From Rubrobacter sp. (GTDB lineage Bacteria; Actinomycetota; Rubrobacteria; Rubrobacterales; Rubrobacteraceae), in contig JAFAPF010000419.1 in the NCBI GenBank assembly GCA_019247245.1, positions 1 through 12,117 of the forward strand: a stretch of DNA of 12,117 bases. Reading direction: 5' to 3'. Made by a program: the position numbers and the translations under genes. Shown piece after piece: positions 1 through 5,664 of this stretch. How positions within the stretch are numbered: the first letter of the stretch is position 1; each line of letters opens with the position of its first letter. The notes beneath the pieces are model-generated. The model made no database searches, was not told the origin of the DNA, and was given only the letters and a program-made list of their open reading frames with translations.

Positions 1-84
1 TGAGCTTGACTTTGGCTCCTCTACATTCTCTAGCACAAGGGCGCTCTTCGGGTCCCCGAGCTCGTGCACCTGCCAGGCGCGCAT
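1..84 (-). CDS. NADPH:quinone oxidoreductase / MDR-superfamily dehydrogenase, N-terminus only (runs off the left edge)
   Basis: Only the first 28 codons are inside the window. The minus strand reads MRAWQVHELGDPKSALVLEN and then VEEPKSSS. The 'M(R/K)A...V..LG.P..L.LE.VE.P' pattern is the usual start of zinc-independent NADPH:quinone reductases and related medium-chain dehydrogenases (established family knowledge). These enzymes reduce quinones or activated enones with NADPH in the cytoplasm. The ATG at 84-82 is fixed by a near-perfect Shine-Dalgarno, AAAGGAGG, six bases upstream. The gene starts 60 bp after the SDR stop on the same strand with no convincing terminator between them, so the two are probably cotranscribed. 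The NADP-binding and catalytic parts are not visible, so the exact subfamily (quinone reductase, crotonyl-CoA reductase-like, alcohol dehydrogenase) cannot be decided. Confidence 0.72.
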   Translation of the reverse strand, partial: MRAWQVHELGDPKSALVLENVEEPKSSS

Positions 85-90
85 TCCAAG

Positions 91-98
91 CCTCCTTT
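91..98 (-). promoter_or_regulatory. Shine-Dalgarno of the quinone-oxidoreductase-like gene
   Basis: AAAGGAGG on the minus strand, six bases before the ATG at 84. It is what makes the short 28-codon reading frame at the window edge credible as a real gene start. Confidence 0.8.
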
Positions 99-144
99 CC
101 ACTCTCGATACGGGAACCCGAGCTTATCATGCTCGTTTCGCCTC

Positions 145-921
145 TTACCAGGCTGTTTGGCCGCCATCTATGATGACCGTCTGTCCGGTCATATAGTCGG
201 CGGCAGCCGAGGCGAGAAAGACGACAACCCCCTTTATATCCTCTGGCTGTCCGAAGCGGTGCATGGGTATGTCCTCTAGCATCTTATCCTCGAACTTCTC
301 GATAAGTCCGCCGCTCATCTTTGTTGGAAACCAGCCGGGGACGATAGCGTTGACGTTTATGCCGTATTGGGCCCAGCTCGTGGCGAGATCGCGAGTCATG
401 GAGATAACGGCGCCCTTACTGGAGTTGTAGCCGATCGTCTGCATGTAGTCGGGATGTCCACCGATGAGCCCGGCAATAGAGGCGATGTTCACGATCTTAC
501 CCCCCTCCCCCTTCTCGATCATGCGGCGTCCGACGGCTTGACACATCAGGAACGTCCCCCGCACGTTGACCTGCATCACCAAGTCGAACTTCTCGAGTGG
601 CATCTCTTCTACCGGCGCTCCCCACGTCGCCCCGCTGTTATTGACGAGGACGTCTATCGCTCCGAAAGCATCTTCCGCCCTGGCCACCACGTCCTTCACC
701 TCTTCAGGGTTGGTGACATCGCAAGGGAGAGCCAAGGCCTCACCACCGCGATCCTCTATCTTCGCCTTTACTTCCTCAAGCGCCTCCAATTTGCGGGAGC
801 AGAGGACGACGCTCGCCCCAGCATCGGAGAGGGCCTCGGCCATGTACTGCCCTAGGCCCTGACCCCCACCGGTGACCAGCGCTGTTTCGCCGTCGAGGCG
901 GAACAGATCAAGAGTGTTCAT
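145..921 (-). CDS. SDR-family NAD(P)-dependent oxidoreductase (258 aa)
   Basis: A complete classical short-chain dehydrogenase/reductase, cytoplasmic. Residues 17-24 are the TGGGQGLG cofactor loop, D68 the adenine-contacting Asp, and 94-97 the NNSG motif. The catalytic tetrad is N119, S148, Y165 and K169 (YNSSK). S42-R43 after strand beta-2 favours NADP(H) over NAD(H). The C-terminal IDGGQTAW matches the usual IDGG ending, and the 258 aa length is normal. The substrate cannot be read from the sequence: gluconate 5-dehydrogenase-like, 3-oxoacyl-ACP reductase-like and acetoacetyl-CoA reductase-like enzymes share these features. The fatty-acid neighbourhood makes a 3-oxoacyl/3-hydroxyacyl substrate plausible. 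AAAGGA lies six bases before the ATG. Downstream on the same strand is the quinone-oxidoreductase-like gene. Upstream is an inverted repeat at 1010-1032 that could be an operator. Confidence 0.93.
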   Translation of the reverse strand: MNTLDLFRLDGETALVTGGGQGLGQYMAEALSDAGASVVLCSRKLEALEEVKAKIEDRGGEALALPCDVTNPEEVKDVVARAEDAFGAIDVLVNNSGATWGAPVEEMPLEKFDLVMQVNVRGTFLMCQAVGRRMIEKGEGGKIVNIASIAGLIGGHPDYMQTIGYNSSKGAVISMTRDLATSWAQYGINVNAIVPGWFPTKMSGGLIEKFEDKMLEDIPMHRFGQPEDIKGVVVFLASAAADYMTGQTVIIDGGQTAW

Positions 922-1009
922 CAGGTGTCCTTTCCCTCATCTCGTCTGGCGGCTTGTGTCCATGGCCCACCATATACCTTATCTTCTGTAGTAGAAGCCG
1001 AGCGTCGTA

Positions 1010-1032
1010 TATCATGTCCTGCCAACATGATA
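1010..1032. promoter_or_regulatory. Perfect 8-bp inverted repeat upstream of the SDR operon, candidate operator
   Basis: TATCATGT, a 7-base spacer, then ACATGATA: perfect arms 89 bp upstream of the SDR start codon. The half-site spacing is 15 bp centre to centre, similar to many TetR-family operators. An AT-rich stretch (1035-1048) lies immediately upstream on the minus strand. I could not assign a convincing -35/-10 pair. A second, weaker repeat (CTTCT/AGAAG, 984-998) lies between it and the gene. No regulator gene adjoins it, so the operator role is inference. Confidence 0.4.
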
Positions 1033-1170
1033 CCTTTAATTATTAAAAACCCAGGGCTGGAGGAGCTCTGCAGCTTACGTTGTCGGGTGGGGACTAAGGA
1101 CACCATCACGGCGAGTCCGATATCACCGCCCCCCGTTCACTCTCGGGAACGATCCGGAACGTCTATAGCG

Positions 1171-1192
1171 AGGACCCGGTTAGGACCCGGTT
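1171..1192. repeat. Tandem duplication of an 11-bp unit
   Basis: AGGACCCGGTT occurs twice, head to tail and identical (1171-1181 and 1182-1192), in the decayed interval about 250 bp upstream of the SDR start. It could be a replication-slippage scar or a pair of directly repeated protein-binding sites. Nothing else in the sequence discriminates. Confidence 0.75.
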
Positions 1193-1257
1193 TACTGATG
1201 GGCGGCACCGCTTCTAGTTTCTACGATAGCGTCGGTGTACCTAATCGGGGCCTTCAG

Positions 1258-1285
1258 CAACACCGTCTCGCCCGAGACGGTGTTG
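1258..1285. repeat. Perfect 13-bp inverted repeat with a 2-base centre
   Basis: CAACACCGTCTCG, CC, then CGAGACGGTGTTG: 28 bp of perfect symmetry apart from the CC centre. As RNA it would fold into a 12-bp stem with a four-base loop. There is no T-tract on either side, so it is not a standard intrinsic terminator. It lies inside the broken minus-strand reading frame (codons for SNTVSGETV). Confidence 0.7.
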
Positions 1286-1820
1286 GAAATCGCCTCGACA
1301 GGACTTCTTCTGGCACTGCCCTGCGCGATGGCCCCTCGGCCTCAAGGCCACTGCGGCGGCGAACCCTAGATACTGGTGGTCCTGATCTTATTGGCCGCGT
1401 AGGTATCGGGGTGCTCTTGGAGGGTGTGAAGGTCGGAGACACAATGGTGCTCCCTGATGGTGTAGGGCTCGACCTGAGGATGAAGGGTAGTCTCGATGAC
1501 CCTTGTAGTAATGCTGGGCACTCAAGCTCATAGTCTCGATGTGCTTCATCCCGCTGGACTTCGGCGAGCTCTTGAGTTTGCCACCTTTGAATCGTGGGCT
1601 GCGCGTTCAGTCTGCTGCCCAAGGTGTGTCTACGAGAGACTCTCCGAGAAGACGATTTGAATCGTGTTTTCGTCAGCTTGGCGCTGGTCGTACTGCGAGC
1701 TTTAGGCAACGCTACGAGTGCTCTCTAAAGTCTGTTTGTAACCTACAAGATTATCAAGCAAACTCATAATAAGCTAATCAGGGCTAGGTATATTTAGCTT
1801 CGCATTTGTGAGGGAGACTC

Positions 1821-2677
1821 ATGTTCACCGACCGACGTTTTACCGTACTGGCATTTGTCTTCCTGGTAATCTTCTAGGGATCTTCGTTTCCGGCCATTAA
1901 GATCGCCCTGGGCTACATACCATCGATCCTGTTTTCCAGTCTTCGCACGCTGCTCTGCGGGTTCACCATAACGGCTGTGGCAGTAATGTTGGGCGAGAAG
2001 ATGAACGTGGGGCGCAACTGGCCCGCGCTCGTGTTGCTGGCCCTCTTCAACGTGGTGCTTATGAGCCGTCAGACCCTTGCAATACTCTACTTGCCAGCCG
2101 GATTGGCGGCGGTCCTAATCTACCTTCAACCTAGACTAGTCAGCTTTCTGGCGTGGCTCATGCTTGAGGAAGTACTTTCACCGGCGAAACTAGTCGGGTT
2201 GTTCTTGGGTTTCTCTGGAATAGTTGCGGTAAGCGTCGGAAGCCTCCTTGGGACGATGCCACCCCTAGGGGTGGCATTCGGAATGGCTACGGCTCTTTTC
2301 TGGGCGGTTGGGACCGTATACTTTAAGAAGGTTCAGGAGAGAGTTTCGACGCTGTGGTCGGTTGCAGAACCGTTTCTTATCGGGGGCGTCTTTCTGGCGG
2401 CTCTCGGGCTCGTCCTTGAGCTATGGTCGAGATCTCGTGGACGGGAACCTTTATTGCGAGTCGGCTGTATGTGTCTCTGGGCGGTACCGCTCTCGCTTGG
2501 GTACTCTGGTTGGGGCTCGTGCGGGCTGGCGAGGCGAGCCGGGTTGCAGCTTACGCTTTCTTTGTCCCACTTATAGCGGGGCTGATGGGTGCGCTGTTCC
2601 TGGGTGAGAACCTAAACTTCTCTCTTCTCGTGGACGCTGCCCTGGTTATCTCAGGCATCTACCTTGTCAACCGCTAG
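1821..2677 (+). pseudogene. EamA/DMT-family permease, inactivated by a nonsense codon and a frameshift
   Basis: A ten-helix drug/metabolite-transporter-type inner-membrane permease can be read across two frames. ATG 1821 follows a GAGGGAG ribosome site (1810-1816) and gives MFTDRRFTVLAFVFLVIF, then TAG at 1875-1877 exactly where EamA proteins have Trp (family pattern WGSSFPAIKIAL). The frame continues through the first EamA repeat (LYLPAGLAAVLIYLQPRLVS, then LEEVLSPAKLVGLFLGFSGI) and into the second (FGMATALFWAVGTVYFKKVQ). Near 2415-2425 one base has been lost: the C-terminal half (EISWTGTFIA, then LAWVLWLGLVRAGEASRVAA, ending LVISGIYLVNR) lies in another frame up to TAG 2675-2677. The substrate is unknown. 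An ATG at 1977 leaves an open frame past the stop, but a protein made from it would still lack the C-terminal half. A weak -10-like TATATT lies at 1789-1794 without a good -35. Confidence 0.85.
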
Positions 2678-2774
2678 CTGCACCCGGAAATTACGTTGAC
2701 GACCCGCGCGGGCATAGCAAGTAATGTCTAATTGTTCACCTGATAATCAACCTGACAACTGTTCAGTGGCGGCG

Positions 2775-2803
2775 GTGACGGTGGTCAACGACCATGCTAG
2801 AGT
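2775..2803 (+). promoter_or_regulatory. Candidate promoter for the acyl-CoA dehydrogenase gene
   Basis: GTGACG (2775-2780) and TAGAGT (2798-2803) are separated by 17 bases, each matching four of six sigma-70 consensus positions, about 60 bp before the proposed TTG start. A second -10-like TATAGG lies at 2808-2813. This is a consensus match by eye only. Confidence 0.25.
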
Positions 2804-2846
2804 GCAGTATAGGTGGGACTCGCGTCGGGCAAGGACGCGGCGAAGA

Positions 2847-2854
2847 AAAGGAGG
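2847..2854 (+). promoter_or_regulatory. Shine-Dalgarno that fixes a TTG start for the acyl-CoA dehydrogenase
   Basis: AAAGGAGG, eight bases before TTG 2863. The alternative ATG at 2794 has no comparable site, and its extra 23 residues (Gly/Arg/Glu-rich) encode this Shine-Dalgarno itself (KEEK). Confidence 0.8.
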
Positions 2855-2862
2855 AGAAGCTA

Positions 2863-4053
2863 TTGCAGCCGTTGATAGCCGACGTTACCCAATCCTTACG
2901 AACCGACTATTACCTACTAGATGATCTGCTCACAGACGAGGAGCGTGAGCTTCGGGACAGAGTTCGCGCCTTCGCCAACCAGGAAGTCATCCCTATCATA
3001 AATGAGTACTGGAACAAGGAGGAGTTCCCGTTCGAATTGATCCCCAAGCTAGCCGAACTCGGCATTGCGGGCACGACTATAAAAGGCTACAGCTGCCCGG
3101 GTATGAGCCAGGTGGCAGCGGGGCTTGTGGCTGCGGAGATGGCCCGTGGGGATGGCAGCCTCAACACTTTCTTCGGGGTCCACTCAGGGCTGGCGATGGG
3201 CTCTATCGCCATCTGCGGCTCGGAGGAGCAGAAGGAGAAGTGGCTTCCTTCGATGGCGAGGATGGAGAAGATCGGCGCCTTCGGCCTCACCGAGGCCAAG
3301 CACGGCTCCGACGTAGTAAGGCTCGAGACTAGGGCGCGCCGCCAGGGAGACGAGTACGTTATAGACGGAGAGAAACGTTGGATCGGCAACGCCTCCTTCG
3401 CCGATGTTACCGTCGTCTGGGCCCGCGACGACGAAGACAACATCACCGGCTTCCTCATCGAGAAGGACATGGAAGGCTTCTCCACGAAGATTATGACTGG
3501 AAAGATGGGCAAGCGCGCCGTGTGGCAGGCGGACGTCAAGCTTGAGGGTGTCCGTGTTCCGCTAGAGAACCGTCTCGCTAACGCCTACACCTTCAAGGAC
3601 ACTAGCAAGGTCCTCGTTGCTACGCGCGCCATGGTGGCATGGGAGTGCATAGGGCACGCGATCGCCTCTTACGAGGCTGCCCTGACCTACGCCAAAGAAA
3701 GGGAGCAGTTCGGCAAGCCGGTGGCGGGCTTCCAGCTCATCCAGAACAAGCTGGCGAATATGCTCGCCGAGATCACCAATATGCAGCTTTTGTGCTTCAG
3801 GCTCGCCCAGCTGCAAGAAGAAGCCAAGATGACCGGTGGGATGGCATCGTTGGCGAAGATGAACAATGCCCGTAAGGCCAAGCAGGTGTGCGCCGACGCA
3901 CGTGACATCATGGGCGGTAACGGCGTCTTGCTTGAGTACTATGTAGCGAGGCACCTCTCCGATATGGAGATTGTTTACACCTACGAGGGCACCGATACTA
4001 TCCAGTCTCTTATCGTCGGGCGCGAGATTACCGGCATAGGAGCCTTCGTCTAG
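2863..4053 (+). CDS. Acyl-CoA dehydrogenase, glutaryl-CoA dehydrogenase/ACX4-like branch (396 aa from TTG)
   Basis: A cytoplasmic FAD enzyme that oxidises an acyl-CoA to the trans-2-enoyl-CoA, passing electrons to ETF. The acyl-CoA dehydrogenase domains are in order: helical N-terminus (LLTDEERELRDRVRAFANQE), middle beta domain with GLTEAKHGSD at 141-150, C-terminal helical bundle, GGNG at 351-354, and YEGT with E375 as the expected catalytic base. VHSGLAMGSIAICGSEEQKE and the ending TYEGTDTIQSLIVGREITG resemble glutaryl-CoA dehydrogenase and plant ACX4 rather than medium/long-chain enzymes. The Arg-Val-Asp-Ser signature that binds the glutaryl carboxylate is replaced by RGDGS, so glutarate specificity should not be assumed. 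The family Pro in TEP is Ala here. I chose TTG 2863 because of the Shine-Dalgarno and normal family length; ATG 2794 would give 419 aa. It is convergent with the fad operon and independently transcribed. Confidence 0.93.
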   Translation: MQPLIADVTQSLRTDYYLLDDLLTDEERELRDRVRAFANQEVIPIINEYWNKEEFPFELIPKLAELGIAGTTIKGYSCPGMSQVAAGLVAAEMARGDGSLNTFFGVHSGLAMGSIAICGSEEQKEKWLPSMARMEKIGAFGLTEAKHGSDVVRLETRARRQGDEYVIDGEKRWIGNASFADVTVVWARDDEDNITGFLIEKDMEGFSTKIMTGKMGKRAVWQADVKLEGVRVPLENRLANAYTFKDTSKVLVATRAMVAWECIGHAIASYEAALTYAKEREQFGKPVAGFQLIQNKLANMLAEITNMQLLCFRLAQLQEEAKMTGGMASLAKMNNARKAKQVCADARDIMGGNGVLLEYYVARHLSDMEIVYTYEGTDTIQSLIVGREITGIGAFV

Positions 4054-4468
4054 GCTTCAACCTTCTCCGCGACGTGCGGGCGTCGAACCTAGATGCGCGG
4101 CAGTATTACCGTCTTCGGCGTGAGTCTCACCGCCCAAAGCTGCTGACTCTTTCCTCGATGAAGGGGCTCGCCGACGAGGCGTAGCCCGCCCTACTGATGG
4201 GATCATAAAAGTAGGTCACGTTGTTGAGACCAACCGCGACTCTGTTCTGACCCTTCCGCGAGGTAAGCGCCGATTGTGTATGTTTCGATCAGCACGGTAA
4301 ACATGCCGACGTGCACTAGTTCCCAGGGTTTGCTGGTAAGTGTGGTTCTCGAACTAGGGAACGACCTTCGAGAGCCTCCTACTCAAAGCGCAGGCTGAGG
4401 AGCTGCATGAAGATGCTCTCGCCCTCCAGGTTGATAGCTCTTCTCGGCGGCTTCGTTACGATCGGTTC
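4054..4468. other. Interval between convergent genes, with probable decayed coding sequence
   Basis: No intact gene. The minus strand holds a coding-like but broken stretch: one frame reads MFTVLIETYTIGAYLAEG, and a different frame (4246 to the TGA at 4129-4127) reads NRVAVGLNNVTYFYDPISRA and 19 further residues. Upstream pieces (IFMQLLSLRF) are separated by stops. I read this as a frameshifted remnant of an unrecognised gene. No clear T-rich intrinsic terminator is visible for either flanking gene. Confidence 0.35.
4344..4376. repeat. 10-bp inverted repeat (9 of 10 paired) downstream of the thiolase
   Basis: GGTTCTCGAA and TTCGAGAGCC flank a 13-base loop. The one mismatch is a G-U pair in plus-strand RNA (A-C in minus-strand RNA). 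The repeat lies about 95-125 bases downstream of the thiolase stop. It could slow or stop transcription of the fad operon or of the convergent acyl-CoA dehydrogenase, but there is no T-tract. Confidence 0.4.
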
Positions 4469-5647
4469 TCAATTCTGAAGGTTCTCGAAGATGCCTGCCG
4501 CTCCCATACCACCACCGATACACATCGTCACCATGCCGTACTTGGAATTCCGCCGTCTCATCTCGCTTATAAGCTGGACAGTGAGCTTGGTGCCTGTGGC
4601 GCCCATGGGGTGGCCAAGGGCTATGGCGCCGCCGTTTACGTTCATCTTCTCGAGGTCCAAACCTACCTCGCGGATACAGGCCAGCGTCTGCGCGGCAAAC
4701 GCCTCGTTGAACTCGATGATGTCTATATCATCGAGCGAGAGGCCGGTAAGCTCTAAGACCTTAGGGATTGCGACGCTCGGTCCCATACCCATGATCTCCG
4801 GACGGACACCTCCAACGGCAAAGCCGACGAAGCGGGCGAGTACCTTGAGACCACGCTCTTCGGCCTGCTCGCGCTCCATGACCACCACCGCCGCGGCCCC
4901 GTCGCTCGTCTGGGAGGAGTTCCCAGCAGTAACAGAACCGTCCTTTTGGAAGACTGCAGGAAGCTTGGCGAGCTTCTCTAGCGAGGTGTCGCGCGGCCCC
5001 TCGTCCCGCGTGAAGGTGGTCTCCATATGCTGAGGCTCGCCGTTATCATCCACCCAGTCAAGCTTCACGTCGAGCGGCACGATCTCCTCGTCGAATAGGC
5101 CAGAGCTTACGGCCTCTCCAGCCAAGGTGTGGCTCCTGAGGGCGAACTCATCCTGGTCCTCGCGGGAGATCCCGTACTCTTTAGCGACCTGCTCTGCTGT
5201 CAGACCCATACCCATATAGACCTCCGGGTTGGTCTCAACGAGCGTGGAGTTTGGGGAGAAAAGTGGCATCTCTAAAGTTGAGGACATGTGCTCAACGCCA
5301 CCCGAGATTATCGTGGTCGCATTACCGGCCATGATCCTCTCGGCCGCGTTCGTGATTGTCTGCAATCCGGAGGAACAGAAGCGGTTCACAGTCTGTGCCG
5401 GAACGGCCTCAGGCAGACCAGCCCTGATCGACGATTGACGGGCAATGTTGTAACCCTGGGGACCTTCGGGCATCGCACATCCAATGATTACGTCCTCGAC
5501 CTCCGAGGGATCCAAGCCCTCCGCGCGGTTGAGCACCTCGTTTATGCAAGCGGCGGTCATGTCAGCCGGATGCGTGCCCCTTAGAGTACCTCTGGGAGCG
5601 CGACCTACCGCGGTCCGGGCACCTGAGACTATGACGGCTTCTTTCAT
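4469..5647 (-). CDS. fadA: Acetyl-CoA acyltransferase / 3-ketoacyl-CoA thiolase (392 aa)
   Basis: A thiolase that cleaves 3-ketoacyl-CoA with CoA to acetyl-CoA and a shortened acyl-CoA (or runs in reverse), cytoplasmic. C91 in NRFCSSGLQTI is the nucleophile, N314-E315-A316-F317 the NEAF motif, H346 in GGAIALGHPMGATG, and C376 in CIGGGMG the acid/base Cys. All are present and the length is typical. Last gene of the minus-strand unit: 17 bp separate it from the FadN stop. AAAGGAG lies eight bases before the ATG. Another ATG at 5652-5650 opens only a two-codon frame whose TGA overlaps the true start, so it may weakly couple or compete for initiation. The pairing with FadN points to degradative fatty-acid oxidation; biosynthetic acetoacetyl-CoA thiolase (PhaA/AtoB) activity cannot be excluded from sequence alone. 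Confidence 0.95.
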   Translation of the reverse strand: MKEAVIVSGARTAVGRAPRGTLRGTHPADMTAACINEVLNRAEGLDPSEVEDVIIGCAMPEGPQGYNIARQSSIRAGLPEAVPAQTVNRFCSSGLQTITNAAERIMAGNATTIISGGVEHMSSTLEMPLFSPNSTLVETNPEVYMGMGLTAEQVAKEYGISREDQDEFALRSHTLAGEAVSSGLFDEEIVPLDVKLDWVDDNGEPQHMETTFTRDEGPRDTSLEKLAKLPAVFQKDGSVTAGNSSQTSDGAAAVVVMEREQAEERGLKVLARFVGFAVGGVRPEIMGMGPSVAIPKVLELTGLSLDDIDIIEFNEAFAAQTLACIREVGLDLEKMNVNGGAIALGHPMGATGTKLTVQLISEMRRRNSKYGMVTMCIGGGMGAAGIFENLQN

Positions 5648-5664
5648 CGCATGGTCTCCTTTGT

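Larger units (their letters stand above)
1033..1800. other. Gene-poor interval between SDR and the EamA pseudogene, with a decayed minus-strand reading frame
   Basis: I find no intact gene. Longer open frames on both strands have low-complexity Arg/Ser/Pro-rich translations and no ribosome binding site. The most coding-like stretch is on the minus strand from 1515 to 1192: it reads VEPYTIREHHCVSDLHTLQE and onward with good third-position G/C, but is broken by TAG (1368-1366) and TGA (1344-1342), and ends at TAA (1194-1192). After the breaks it continues SNTVSGETVLLKAPIRYTDA. I do not recognise the family. It is probably a pseudogene remnant. The interval also contains an 11-bp tandem duplication, a 13-bp palindrome and a repeated TTTGAATCGTG (1586-1596 and 1656-1666). 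Confidence 0.35.

Noticed and set aside
1010..1290. CRISPR array or attachment site, because several repeats lie close together
   Set aside because: The repeats are unrelated in sequence and not regularly spaced, and there is no integrase or cas gene.
925..1533. 202-codon plus-strand open frame
   Set aside because: It starts inside the SDR leader, has no ribosome site, and its translation is Arg/Ser/Gly/Pro-rich without a recognisable domain. The better coding signal in this stretch is on the minus strand.
1254..1709. 151-codon minus-strand open frame, considered as a transposase
   Set aside because: Composition is Arg/Ser/Pro-rich with no DDE or helix-turn-helix pattern, and no terminal inverted repeats or target duplications were found. 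It is likely a shadow of the broken neighbouring frame.
4070..4100. tRNA T-arm-like GGTTCGA on the minus strand
   Set aside because: The flanking bases do not form the T stem, and no acceptor, D or anticodon stem can be drawn around it.
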